Translations under genes and position numbers: made by a program | Shown here: positions 42,405 to 51,566 of the stretch, one piece after another | Layout: each line of letters opens with the position of its first letter | Position numbering within the stretch: position 1 is the first letter of the stretch | From: Priestia megaterium NBRC 15308 = ATCC 14581 | Lineage (GTDB): Bacteria; Bacillota; Bacilli; Bacillales; Bacillaceae_H | Direction of reading: 5' to 3' | NCBI RefSeq assembly: GCF_000832985.1 | Contig: NZ_CP009920.1 | Location: forward strand, 4,706,501-4,770,500 | Length of the DNA stretch: 64,000 bases | The notes under the pieces: model-generated | The model's input: the letters and a program-made list of their open reading frames with translations, nothing else | Database searches by the model: none | Told to the model about the DNA's origin: nothing

Positions 42405-43824
42405 ATGTCTTCCCTTCTTTCTCTGTAAAGTAGCTGTATATCGTTGCTTTATCAATTTTACCATTTTTCATTCGTGGAAAGGACGTTAAAACTCTCCATA
42501 CGCGCGGGATTTTATAAGCAGATACTTGTTTTGTCAGCGCTTGTCTTACTTCAGAAAGAGAAATGTTCTCTAAAACAATTGCTGCACCTACTACTTCTGA
42601 ACGTTCAGCATCTACTACGCTAAAAACGGCTGCTTCGCTAACGCCCGGTATTTGTAAAAGCAGCTCTTCAATTTCTTCAGCATATACTAAGCTTCCGCTG
42701 CTTTTAATTACATTTTTATCTCTCCCTACGATGGTAATGCTTCCGTTTTGAAGCTGAACCGCAATATCGTGCGATGTAACATATCCGTTAAAAAACGAGC
42801 GGTTCGTTTCTTCGCTGTCCTTAACAAACCCTTCAAATGCTTGAGTTGTTTTCACAAATAGTGTTCCTTTATCTCCTTTTTCAACTTCTTTTCCACGCTC
42901 GTTCAGGATTAAAACGTCTACGCTGTCAACAGGATAGCCTACTGTATGAGGCATCGTTTCAGCTGTATGTGGTGAAAGCACCGTAACAAATCCCATTTCA
43001 GAAGATCCGTAATATTCATAAAGAGAGGCAACAGGAAACGCTCGTGAAAATTTCTTTCGAACGGAAGGTGATAATTTATTGCCTACTGAAATCACGGTCT
43101 TTGGTAAAAGTCGTTTTTCATTTGGTCTGCTTTGTACATAACGAAGTAACGGAGAAATTAATGCGGGTGTAATGGACATACAGCTAGCTTCCTTGTTAAA
43201 AACAGCTGAAGGTGTAAACACTTCTAGCATGATAGCGTGCATGCCGCTGCAAAGCGCATGCAAAACCGGGTAAAGCTGGGCGGAATACGAGATATGTAAA
43301 GGAACAAGCACTTTGTCATGTTGCTCTAAAGAAAATATATCCGACCATTCTTGAAAGGATGAAGACCAAGAATAATGCGATTTTACAAACCCTTTTGGTC
43401 TCCCTGTTGACCCAGAGGTAAATCCAAATAAAAATAGATCGGATAGTTCATTTACTTGCCGTAAGGGCAGCATCGTTTTCTCTTCTCTTATTCTAGTTAA
43501 AGAAGATGTTTTCCATAGCCAATTCGGGGATTGAATAGAAAAATAAGTATCCACTTCAGCCTCTGTTAACTCATTATGTAAAAGCATTACAATTCCACCG
43601 GCTTTTAAAATCGCTAAAAATGACACAATAGCTTCTACATTGTTTGGCATGCTTAACGCAACGAGCTCTCCTTTTTCCATCCCTTTTTCTTGCAGCTGTT
43701 TTTCGGCTTTGCATACACAATCCCACATTTGACTGTAGCTTAGCTTATTAATAGAATCCGATAGTGCCAGTCCATCAGGCGTTTGTTGGCACTGATTAAA
43801 AATTAGTTCTTCAATTCGCTTCAT
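42391..43824 (-). CDS. yhfT: AMP-dependent acyl-CoA synthetase/ligase (YhfT-like)
   Basis: A 477-residue adenylate-forming enzyme. The P-loop-like A3 motif is LFGFTSGSTGRPKGFVKSHY (about residues 131-150), then YEYYGSSEMGFVT (A5) and the C-terminal KNGKIDKATIY with the catalytic Lys. It activates a carboxylic acid, probably a fatty acid, as acyl-AMP and acyl-CoA. Its divergent neighbours bioY and yhfS match B. subtilis yhfU-yhfS-yhfT, so the name is well supported. The placing beside a biotin transporter suggests a link to pimelate or fatty-acid metabolism; that is inference. Confidence 0.85.
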   Translation of the reverse strand: MKRIEELIFNQCQQTPDGLALSDSINKLSYSQMWDCVCKAEKQLQEKGMEKGELVALSMPNNVEAIVSFLAILKAGGIVMLLHNELTEAEVDTYFSIQSPNWLWKTSSLTRIREEKTMLPLRQVNELSDLFLFGFTSGSTGRPKGFVKSHYSWSSSFQEWSDIFSLEQHDKVLVPLHISYSAQLYPVLHALCSGMHAIMLEVFTPSAVFNKEASCMSITPALISPLLRYVQSRPNEKRLLPKTVISVGNKLSPSVRKKFSRAFPVASLYEYYGSSEMGFVTVLSPHTAETMPHTVGYPVDSVDVLILNERGKEVEKGDKGTLFVKTTQAFEGFVKDSEETNRSFFNGYVTSHDIAVQLQNGSITIVGRDKNVIKSSGSLVYAEEIEELLLQIPGVSEAAVFSVVDAERSEVVGAAIVLENISLSEVRQALTKQVSAYKIPRVWRVLTSFPRMKNGKIDKATIYSYFTEKEGKTYDLI

Positions 43825-43891
43825 TACTGCGTAAACTCCCTTTTTATTTTACTTTTAGTGTACCGTAAATGTAGATTTGAGAAAAGAAAAA

Positions 43892-43944
43892 TGTAAACTT
43901 ATATAAAAATAAAGTTGACTAATTTAAGTTTAATAAGATAAGAT
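43892..43944 (+). promoter_or_regulatory. bioY promoter with BirA-like operator
   Basis: TGTAAAC (43892-43898) and GTTGACT (43914-43920) are inverted half-sites about 15 bp apart, in the manner of BirA operators. The second overlaps the -35 TTGACT (43915-43920). An 18 bp spacer leads to TAAGAT (43939-43944). Biotin-bound BirA would block transcription. Confidence 0.6.
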
Positions 43945-43978
43945 AGTCATGTTTTATCATACACAACGGAGGTTTACG

Positions 43979-44536
43979 ATGAAAACAAAAGATATGACGT
44001 ACGTTGCATTATTTACGGCTGTAATGGGAGCGCTAGGGCTTGTTCCTCCTATTTTTCTATCATTTACTCCCGTTCCTATTACTCTTCAAACGATGGGGGT
44101 TATGCTGGCAGGAGGTATTCTTGGGGCTAGGTTAGGCGCATTAAGCCAATTTATTTTTTTATGTTTAGTAGCTGTAGGAGTCCCTTTACTTTCTGGAGGG
44201 CGCGGTGGTATGAGCGTATTTTTTAGTCCAAGCGCTGGCTATTTAATCAGCTATATATTTGCAGCTTTCTTTATAGGATGGACACTATCAAAGTTGAAAA
44301 CCCTTGCGTTTACAAAGGTATTCATAACAAATGTCCTGTTTGGAATTTTGCTAGTTTACGCTTTTGGCATTCCTGTACAAGCGATGCTACTTCACATACC
44401 GTTCTGGAAATCTCTTCAATTAAGTTTAGTCTATATTCCAGGTGACTGCATAAAAGCAATCATAGCAGCTTATTTAATTACAAAAGTCCGAAAAGTAGTA
44501 ACCGTAACTGGTCGTTCCAATACAGCTTCTATGTAA
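43979..44536 (+). CDS. bioY: Biotin transporter substrate-binding protein BioY
   Basis: A 185-residue membrane protein with six helices, the S component of ECF transporters for biotin. Diagnostic segments are TPVPITLQTMGVMLAGGILG, GARLGALSQFIFL and GMSVFFSPSAGYLISYIFA with the biotin-binding region. The ATG at 43979 follows CGGAGG. It pairs with the shared EcfA/EcfT module encoded elsewhere. It heads an operon with the thiolase gene 13 bp downstream and is preceded by a BirA-like operator. Confidence 0.93.
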   Translation: MKTKDMTYVALFTAVMGALGLVPPIFLSFTPVPITLQTMGVMLAGGILGARLGALSQFIFLCLVAVGVPLLSGGRGGMSVFFSPSAGYLISYIFAAFFIGWTLSKLKTLAFTKVFITNVLFGILLVYAFGIPVQAMLLHIPFWKSLQLSLVYIPGDCIKAIIAAYLITKVRKVVTVTGRSNTASM

Positions 44537-44549
44537 GGAAGTGATGACT

Positions 44550-45644
44550 ATGTATCAAGCAGTAATTGTGAAAGCGAAGCGTACGGTCATTGGAAAAGAA
44601 AACGGTATACTGAAAGGTTTTCATGTTCAAGAGCTAACGGCCCCTTTATTAAAACACCTTAGCGCTGGAATTGAACATGAAATTGATGACATTATTTTAG
44701 GGAATGTTGTAGGTCCAGGAGGAAACGCAGCTAGGCTATCCGCTTTAGAAGCAGACCTCCCTTTTTCTATCCCGGGAATGACCATTGATCGTCAGTGCGG
44801 AGCTGGCTTAGAAGCGATTCGAATGGCGAGCTATTTAATAAAAGCAGGCGCTGGAACGTGTTATTTAGCTGGAGGCGTTGAAAGTACAAGTACTTCTCCT
44901 TTTGAAAAAAGAGCACGTTTTTCTCCTGATAAAATTGGTGACCCTGACATGGGGATCGCAGCAGAAAACGTAGCTCAGCGATACAATATATCTAAAGATC
45001 AGCAGGACAGATATGCTCTTTTAAGTCATGAAAGAAGCTGGGAGGCTTTTGAAAAAAGGTTGTTTGAAGAAGAAACGCTTCCTCTTCCAAACGTGATGCA
45101 CGATGAAGCATTTATGAAAAAACGAAACCTAACAAAGCTGCTGCAAAAAGCCAGCCCCGTCTTTTTAAAAAAAGAAGGCACCGTCACTGCAGCAAACAGC
45201 TGTGGAATTAACGACGGAGCCTGCATTACACTTGTGATAGAAGAGCAAAAAGCACGGTCCTTAGGCTTTCAGCCCGTTTTGCGTTTTATTGACGCTGATA
45301 TTTCAGGAGTGTCACCTCTTTACCCTGCTATTGCACCAGTTTCTGCGATTAAAAATATCTTGAAGCGAAATTCTCTTACGGTAGATGATATTGACTTATT
45401 TGAAATCAATGAAGCATTTGCTGTTAAAGTTGTCTCTTGCATGCAAGAACTGGGAATACGAGAAGAGAAAGTGAATATTCGCGGAGGAGCATTGACTCTA
45501 GGACACCCATACGGAGCATCAGGAGCTATTTTAGCTACGCGTCTTTTTTATGAAAGCAAGCGCCGTGACATGCGATATGTCATAGCGGCTTTAGGAAGCG
45601 GAGGCGGAATAGGAACAGCGGTATTATTTGAAGTAATCAAATAA
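44550..45644 (+). CDS. yhfS: Thiolase-family protein (YhfS-like), one catalytic Cys missing
   Basis: A 364-residue thiolase-fold enzyme. The nucleophile Cys is present in DRQCGAGLEAI (about residue 85). The catalytic His is in LTLGHPYGASGA and the structural EINEAFAVK is kept. The usual C-terminal LCxGGGxG, which carries the second catalytic Cys, reads ALGSGGGIG here. This may weaken classic acetoacetyl-CoA thiolysis or condensation. AAGGAAGTGAT sets the ATG at 44550, although ATG 44544 is possible. It lies in operon with bioY. Confidence 0.85.
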   Translation: MYQAVIVKAKRTVIGKENGILKGFHVQELTAPLLKHLSAGIEHEIDDIILGNVVGPGGNAARLSALEADLPFSIPGMTIDRQCGAGLEAIRMASYLIKAGAGTCYLAGGVESTSTSPFEKRARFSPDKIGDPDMGIAAENVAQRYNISKDQQDRYALLSHERSWEAFEKRLFEEETLPLPNVMHDEAFMKKRNLTKLLQKASPVFLKKEGTVTAANSCGINDGACITLVIEEQKARSLGFQPVLRFIDADISGVSPLYPAIAPVSAIKNILKRNSLTVDDIDLFEINEAFAVKVVSCMQELGIREEKVNIRGGALTLGHPYGASGAILATRLFYESKRRDMRYVIAALGSGGGIGTAVLFEVIK

Positions 45645-45657
45645 TACCGCTGTTTTT
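45614..45657. terminator. Long bidirectional terminator overlapping the yhfS end
   Basis: AACAGCGGTATTATTTG pairs with CAAATAATACCGCTGTT (17 bp) and is followed by TTT. The left arm is the last coding stretch of yhfS, and the right arm abuts the HAD gene stop. Confidence 0.85.
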
Positions 45658-46312
45658 ATGCCTTTTTTATTACATTATGTTTCATCAAATATTGCTCAAT
45701 ATCTTTAAATGTTTCAATCGGAACAAACGGAACGTTTTGTCCGCGCAGTAAATCTTGCAAAGAATCTTTTGCAAATGTGACGTCTGCATATTTTGCTGGA
45801 TGCGAATCCGGCTCGCTGTCTCCAGCAAAATAAATCGTTTCGTATGTCTCTTTTAGTTCTTGAATAACAGATGATTTATCGATGCCGTAGCGTTCTGAAT
45901 GCCATCTGTGAGCAGGGTCTAGACGCAAGTGAACGTTGTTTTGATGGAAATATCCTTCATTTGAATAAACTTCCACTTTTTCAACACCGTATTTATCTAA
46001 AATCGGTTTAATATAGTACGTTGTTCCAGCGCTTAAAATATAAAAATCTCCGCCGTTTTTCTGAACAGCTTTAATAAAAGCGGGCACGTATTCATCAACT
46101 GGAATATTCGCTACGTCTTCTAAAATTTTCGGTTCTTCTTGGTGAATGGATTGAAAAACAGTAGATAAAAAATCAATATCTTTCATTTCTCCTGCTTTCC
46201 ATCGGTGGAAAAGTTCTTCACCTTCTGGAAAATACTTTTCAATCACAATCCAATAAAAATCTTTTTTTGAAATTGTTCCATCAAAATCTGATACAAACGC
46301 CCATTTTTTCAT
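45656..46312 (-). CDS. HAD-IB phosphatase, MtnX-like
   Basis: A 218-residue haloacid-dehalogenase phosphatase. Motif I is FVSDFDGTISKKDF, motif II is YILSAGTT, and motif III/IV is YFAGDSEPDSHPAKYADVTF. This subgroup includes MtnX of methionine salvage (phosphatase of the methylthiopentenyl-1-phosphate intermediate). The rest of the mtn pathway is not nearby, so the exact substrate is open. It starts 17 bp after the SNF2 helicase stop and is probably co-transcribed with it. Confidence 0.8.
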   Translation of the reverse strand: MKKWAFVSDFDGTISKKDFYWIVIEKYFPEGEELFHRWKAGEMKDIDFLSTVFQSIHQEEPKILEDVANIPVDEYVPAFIKAVQKNGGDFYILSAGTTYYIKPILDKYGVEKVEVYSNEGYFHQNNVHLRLDPAHRWHSERYGIDKSSVIQELKETYETIYFAGDSEPDSHPAKYADVTFAKDSLQDLLRGQNVPFVPIETFKDIEQYLMKHNVIKKA

Positions 46313-46329
46313 TCCTTACACACCCTTTG

Positions 46330-49300
46330 CTACATACTAAGCAGTTCTCGAAGTTCTTCTTCTGCCAAACTAGAAAGCATTGTTTCTCCCGGCTGAATAA
46401 CCTGTTCGATGAGTTCTTTTTTCTTTTGTTGCAAGCCGTAAATTTTTTCTTCGATAGTCCCTTGAGAAATAAGCTTGATGACCTGCACAACATTTTTTTG
46501 CCCAATGCGGTGTGCACGGCCTGCCGCTTGTTCTTCAATCGCTGGGTTCCACCATAAGTCATATAAAATAACTGTATCTGCTCCCGTTAAATTTAAGCCC
46601 GTGCCTCCGGCTTTTAACGAGATTAAGAAAATGTCTTGTTCTCCATTATTAAATCGATCCGCCATTTCCACTCGTTCTTTTGATGGCGTTTGACCGTCTA
46701 AGTAAAAGTACGAAAGGTTTTCTTTTTGAAGCTCTTCTCGAATAATGTGAAGCATGCTTGTAAACTGAGAAAAGATTAACAAACGTTTTCCGTTGGCAAC
46801 CGCATTTCTTGTAATCTCAAGCAGCTGCTCTAATTTGCTTGAATACCCTTCGTAATTTTCAACGAATAGGGATGGATGACAGCAAATCTGGCGCAGTCGT
46901 GTTAATCCCGCCAAGATCTTCATTCGGTTTTTATTAAAATCTTCACCGGCTAAAGATGATTTTAACTGTTCTAAATAGCCTACATATAACTCTTTTTGTT
47001 CTTTAGTGAGCTCAGATAAATGAGTTGTTTCAATTTTATCAGGCAGTTCTTTTAATACATCCTTTTTTACTCGTCGCAGTAAAAATGGTCTTACAATTCG
47101 ACTGACCTGCTCCGATGACATGTTCTTAAACTTGCGAAGCCCTGGAAATAAACCCGGAAGAATGGTCTGGAAAATTGACCAAAGCTCATCAAGTGAGTTT
47201 TCAATAGGCGTACCGCTCAGCGCAAAACGTTTTTCAGCTGAAATAGTCCTAACAGCTACTGCCGTTTTCGTTGTATGATTTTTAATACTTTGAGCCTCAT
47301 CTAGAATTAAAGCATGAAAATGAAGATGCTGATACAAATCGATATCTTGACGCAGTGTTGGGTAAGATGTAATCCATACGTCAGCTGTGCTTTTTAGCTT
47401 CTCCTCACGCTCGCTCGGCGTTCCTGTAATGGTTTGAACCGTTAAATTCGGTGCAAATTTCTCCAATTCGTTGCGCCAGTTATAAATCAAGGAAGCCGGC
47501 ACAACAATTAAAAAGGCACTGCTATCTTCATCAAGCTCTTTTTCAGATAGGATATAGGCAATGCTTTGAAGCGTTTTTCCAAGCCCCATATCATCAGCCA
47601 GAACGCCTCCTAAAGAGTAGTGAGCCAGAGATTTAAACCACTTAAACCCATTGTACTGATAATCACGCAATGATGCCTGCAAGGATTCCGGTACTTCCCA
47701 ATCCATTTCCTCTGGAGATTTGAGCTGTGTAAGTAACCTTTTAAATGCTGAGCCGAACTTAGCCGCTGATTTATCACCCGCACTCATAATCTCTTCCACT
47801 TGCATTCCTCTGTATAAAGGTACTTGCAATGAGTTATCCTTTAAGTCTTTCTCGGTTACGTTCAGCTCACGAAACAGATTTTGAATATGCTCAAAGCCTT
47901 CGTTTTCAAGAGGAATAAACGCACCGTTATCTAGACGATGATAGCTTTTCTTTTCTAAAACAGATTTTAAAACATCTTGAACGGTCTGATGATTAATGCC
48001 TCCTAAATCAAAATTAATTTCTAATAATCCATTGCTGTTTTTGATGTCAACCGTTGTTACTGGCGCAGAAAAATCCGTATAAGCATAATCTTTCATCTCA
48101 TCCGTAATATACACATCCGCTATTTCATCAAGCTTTGGAACAATATGAAACAAAAATTCATATAAAGATGATTCATCTTGATTTAAATACAGCTGGTTTT
48201 TATAAATGTTTAAAGGAGCTGTTTCAATTAAATCCATCACGCGGTCTTCTTTTTCTAAATCTCGTATTAAGATTTTATCGTACTTTTCAGGTTGAGGTGA
48301 AAATGGATTAATTGAAATCTCTCCATAATGGTACCGAAGCGTCACAAACAGCTGTTCATCTTCCTGGTCAATAAATACTTTTGCTTTTAGTTCAGGTGCA
48401 ATAATCTGATGGGATACTTCTTTTGCGATATCCACTTTCCCCACTTTTTTTAGTCCTGGAACGACGTGAGATAAAAAATTTCCCATCTGCTCTTCTGCTA
48501 TAGGTACGACTGGCTTCAAAGGCGCCGTTTTTCGAAGCCCTTCAAGAAGCATACGCTGATCTTGAGATAGCTCATAAAACGTCCCCTTTAAAAATAGCCA
48601 CCCGTATCGATCAAAAAACGAAGCTTGATGAAGCTCCGTAAAGTCGAGTTCAAATCCAGCTGCCGGGTGCTTATTTAACTGAAACGAAAAAGGAGCTGAG
48701 CTTTCAGCAAAGATAATATTTTCATATGAGTGCCCGTCATGAATAAATGTAAAGTTCCGATCTTTGAGCAATTGAAATAACTCTTTGGCTATGATGGAGG
48801 GAATGATTAGTTCTCTGTTATTTGCAGACGAACGATACATAGAATAAGAATGTTTATAAAATGATTCATTTGTCATAATATCCATCAGCAGCTCAATGAT
48901 TTTCTTATCTTCTTCTATAAAAAAATGTTCCGCCGGGTCATATTCGAAGCGCTTGGTAAATTCGTGAGTTTGGAATTCTTTAGCGTCTGTTAAAAATTCT
49001 TGAATGTTTTTTACTACATACGTCCGGTCGACGCCCACTTTCATTTCAAGCGCTACGTACATTCCTTCTGAACGTAAAAATTCTTCTGAGTAAGACTTAC
49101 AAATAAATTCTACTTTCAACGGATCTTTATCTGCATATTTCTTATGGTCGCTTATGGTTTGCTGATAGCTCGAAAATAAGTCGATAAAATGATTTACATT
49201 TTCGTATTCTTTGCTTTGGCGAAAAGGCTTTGTTTTGATTGGCTGCGGCTTTGCGCGCTCATCGCAAATGGTTAATAAAACAGCTACTTCGTGTTTGCAT

Positions 49301-49560
49301 TCTGAAAACTCATGATAAGCAGGACAATCGCAGAATGAATAAAAAGAATTTCCTTTTTGTTCAACCATTACGGTATACATTTCCGCACCTCGAACGGATG
49401 CTGTCCACGTAGTGGTCTGTTCGTTGTATTCCAAATCAAGCACACGCCCCTGCTTGTAATACGTGTGTCCTCTATAGTACGTTCTGCTTGAGTACGAATC
49501 TTTTAATTGTTCTTTGTTTAATGTTTTATTTATCATCGCTTCACAATCTTCCAATCGCAT
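46330..49560 (-). CDS. SNF2-family helicase with SWIM zinc finger
   Basis: A DNA translocase of about 1076 residues. It carries an N-terminal SWIM finger (FCDCPAYHEFSECKHEVAVL, about residue 75-95), a bacterial SNF2-associated middle region, and a C-terminal SNF2 motor. Motor motifs are LADDMGLGKTLQSIAYI (I), ILDEAQSIKN (II), ALSGTPIENSLDELWSIF (III), and the helicase-C part FSQFTSMLHII, SLKAGGTGLNL, AAGRAHRIGQ (VI). Family members remodel protein-DNA complexes in transcription or repair. The ATG at 49560 is chosen; a TTG at 49569 and an ATG at 49536 are alternatives, none with a strong site. Confidence 0.88.
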   Translation of the reverse strand: MRLEDCEAMINKTLNKEQLKDSYSSRTYYRGHTYYKQGRVLDLEYNEQTTTWTASVRGAEMYTVMVEQKGNSFYSFCDCPAYHEFSECKHEVAVLLTICDERAKPQPIKTKPFRQSKEYENVNHFIDLFSSYQQTISDHKKYADKDPLKVEFICKSYSEEFLRSEGMYVALEMKVGVDRTYVVKNIQEFLTDAKEFQTHEFTKRFEYDPAEHFFIEEDKKIIELLMDIMTNESFYKHSYSMYRSSANNRELIIPSIIAKELFQLLKDRNFTFIHDGHSYENIIFAESSAPFSFQLNKHPAAGFELDFTELHQASFFDRYGWLFLKGTFYELSQDQRMLLEGLRKTAPLKPVVPIAEEQMGNFLSHVVPGLKKVGKVDIAKEVSHQIIAPELKAKVFIDQEDEQLFVTLRYHYGEISINPFSPQPEKYDKILIRDLEKEDRVMDLIETAPLNIYKNQLYLNQDESSLYEFLFHIVPKLDEIADVYITDEMKDYAYTDFSAPVTTVDIKNSNGLLEINFDLGGINHQTVQDVLKSVLEKKSYHRLDNGAFIPLENEGFEHIQNLFRELNVTEKDLKDNSLQVPLYRGMQVEEIMSAGDKSAAKFGSAFKRLLTQLKSPEEMDWEVPESLQASLRDYQYNGFKWFKSLAHYSLGGVLADDMGLGKTLQSIAYILSEKELDEDSSAFLIVVPASLIYNWRNELEKFAPNLTVQTITGTPSEREEKLKSTADVWITSYPTLRQDIDLYQHLHFHALILDEAQSIKNHTTKTAVAVRTISAEKRFALSGTPIENSLDELWSIFQTILPGLFPGLRKFKNMSSEQVSRIVRPFLLRRVKKDVLKELPDKIETTHLSELTKEQKELYVGYLEQLKSSLAGEDFNKNRMKILAGLTRLRQICCHPSLFVENYEGYSSKLEQLLEITRNAVANGKRLLIFSQFTSMLHIIREELQKENLSYFYLDGQTPSKERVEMADRFNNGEQDIFLISLKAGGTGLNLTGADTVILYDLWWNPAIEEQAAGRAHRIGQKNVVQVIKLISQGTIEEKIYGLQQKKKELIEQVIQPGETMLSSLAEEELRELLSM

Positions 49561-49668
49561 AACAGTCAATGCTGTTGCTGTTTAATTTCTATTCAGAACA
49601 AATAATGTCCAACGTCATAAACGTTGAACATTATTTGTCAATTCCTCTATTATAACATGCAACAGACA

Positions 49669-50886
49669 TTATAAAACACTCTTAAGCAGTGCAGACTGTT
49701 TTCGCTGTTTTCTTTTGTAGAGTATCCAGCCTGCTCCGGCGGATGATAATAAAAGCAGGCTAAGTCCTGAAAAAGCAAGTCCTATATGATCATTAGTCGT
49801 AACGTACGTAAAGAAGAAAATCAATAAAATACGAATTCCTAACGTAATAAAGCGAAAACAGCTGTCCACTCTTCCCACGATAGTATTCGGTATTTTCTGC
49901 ATCATAAACGTATTTCGAGCTACTCTTGTACCTGCATTTGCAAAAGCAAGGAAAAATACAATAGAAAAGTAAATGGGCAGAAGCTTCATAAAGAAGATGA
50001 TAGATATTCCGAGTGCAAAGAGGCTTATATTAAGCATAATGGCTAGCTCAGTGCCTGTTCTTTTCATAATAGATACGATGAATATCCCTGCGGTTAATGC
50101 TCCGAAACCATATACGGCACTCTCAATCCCATATGCTGCTGGACTTGCGTTTAATTCTTGAGTCAGATAAATAGGAAACAAATAGTTCGTCATCATTACA
50201 GCAACGAAAGGCATAAAAGAAAGCAGTAAAAAAATAGATACCGAGCGATTTTCTTTTATAAATGCTAATCCCTCTTTCATCGCAGTGTGTTTTTTATCGC
50301 TTCGTTCCCTGCTTTGTTTATATGGAATACTCAATAGAAAAAGGAATGCAGCTATATACGTAGCTGCATCGACTATTAAAATCCATTGAAGCGACCAACG
50401 AGTAATGACTAGACTGGCCAGAGCGCCTGCAAGCATACTCGATAGCTGGCCTTGTATTTCCATAATACTGTTTAATGATTGAAACGCATCTTTTGAAAAA
50501 ACTTCTTGATTTAATGCAAAAATCGTTGGATAAAAAAACGTGTAGTAAAGGTTTCCGGTTCCGTACAAAATGATGTAGTGAATGGTTGAATAGTCTGTCA
50601 TAAAACCAACGATCACAAATAGCATGACCGTGATAAAACCTATCAATTCTACGGTTAACAACATTTTCTTTCGTGACATTCGATCAATAAGAACACCTAT
50701 ATACGGAGTAGCCACAAAGCTAATCACCGTCATCATCAGCATAATCATGCCAAATAGTTTATTTCCATCTGGAGATGCAACTAACAGTAAAGGAATGGCA
50801 AGCATCGTAATACCGGAACCAATAGAAGATAAAACATTCGCAACTACTACGGCTTGAAAGCGACGGTCCTTATAAAGCGCCTTCAT
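49669..50886 (-). CDS. MFS transporter
   Basis: A 405-residue, 12-helix exporter-like protein of the enterobactin/macrolide efflux type. VVVANVLSSIGSGITMLAIP is helix 1 and GVLIDRMSRKKMLLTVELIG is the motif A loop. The start ATG overlaps the stop of the FMN reductase gene (TGATG), so the two are translationally coupled. Substrate is unknown. The 106 bp between this gene and the SNF2 gene hold no clear hairpin except AACGTT-type dyads near 49600-49640. Confidence 0.82.
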   Translation of the reverse strand: MKALYKDRRFQAVVVANVLSSIGSGITMLAIPLLLVASPDGNKLFGMIMLMMTVISFVATPYIGVLIDRMSRKKMLLTVELIGFITVMLFVIVGFMTDYSTIHYIILYGTGNLYYTFFYPTIFALNQEVFSKDAFQSLNSIMEIQGQLSSMLAGALASLVITRWSLQWILIVDAATYIAAFLFLLSIPYKQSRERSDKKHTAMKEGLAFIKENRSVSIFLLLSFMPFVAVMMTNYLFPIYLTQELNASPAAYGIESAVYGFGALTAGIFIVSIMKRTGTELAIMLNISLFALGISIIFFMKLLPIYFSIVFFLAFANAGTRVARNTFMMQKIPNTIVGRVDSCFRFITLGIRILLIFFFTYVTTNDHIGLAFSGLSLLLLSSAGAGWILYKRKQRKQSALLKSVL

Positions 50887-51425
50887 CAAACATTTTGCTT
50901 AGCTTCTAAAATTTGCTTAGACACTTGTGTATACATAGTCAGCTCATTAACTAATTCATGAATTCCGTCAGCTGCGTTTTTTCGTAAAGTCCCTTTTTCC
51001 AGGATGTCTGCAGGGTCTAATACCAACTGCTTAGATAGAACATTCGCATACAAGGCGCGTGTAACGGTTCTAAGGTTATTTAAAGCATTAATGCCTCCTT
51101 TTCCTCCTCCTGATACTGCTAAAAGTGCTACGGGCTTATGCGCAAAATACGCACTGTTTAAGAAGTCAAACGCGTTTTTTAACGCTCCGCTCATAGCTCC
51201 GTGGTACTCGGGCGTCGCAAGTAAAATACCATCCCCTTTTTCTATTTTTTTAATCAGCTCTTGTACTTCTTCTGTTTCATACTGATGAGGTTCACCTGTG
51301 AAGATAGGAAGTGATAATTGGCTTAAATCTAAAAAAGAACTTTGATAGCTTTTGTGAATCTCTCTCGTCACTTGTGTTGTTCGGCCTGTTTCTCTGGGAC
51401 TTCCGTTGATAATAAGTATGTTCAT
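50886..51425 (-). CDS. NAD(P)H-dependent FMN reductase
   Basis: A 179-residue flavodoxin-like reductase. The FMN phosphate loop is INGSPRETGRTTQV near the N-terminus, and LLATPEYHGAMSGALKNAFD is the second FMN contact region with the GAMSGALKNAFD signature of the azoreductase/chromate-reductase group. It reduces FMN or quinones and azo dyes with NADPH. Whether it supplies FMNH2 to the LLM enzymes at the other end of the window is unknown. It is the first gene of an operon with the MFS transporter. Confidence 0.88.
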   Translation of the reverse strand: MNILIINGSPRETGRTTQVTREIHKSYQSSFLDLSQLSLPIFTGEPHQYETEEVQELIKKIEKGDGILLATPEYHGAMSGALKNAFDFLNSAYFAHKPVALLAVSGGGKGGINALNNLRTVTRALYANVLSKQLVLDPADILEKGTLRKNAADGIHELVNELTMYTQVSKQILEAKQNV

Positions 51426-51542
51426 GCTTATCTACTCCTCTGTCGTTTGGTTATATATATAGTATAGGGATGATTGAACTTTTTTTCGTCATGCTATTGG
51501 TAGAAAGAAAGCTACCAATATAGACGGAGAAGCACAGAGAAA

Positions 51543-51566
51543 AACCTACGACTAAAGTCGTAGGTT
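51543..51566 (-). terminator. Terminator of the two-component operon
   Basis: AACCTACGACT pairs with AGTCGTAGGTT and is followed by TTTCTC on the minus strand. It overlaps the end of the response regulator gene. Confidence 0.8.
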
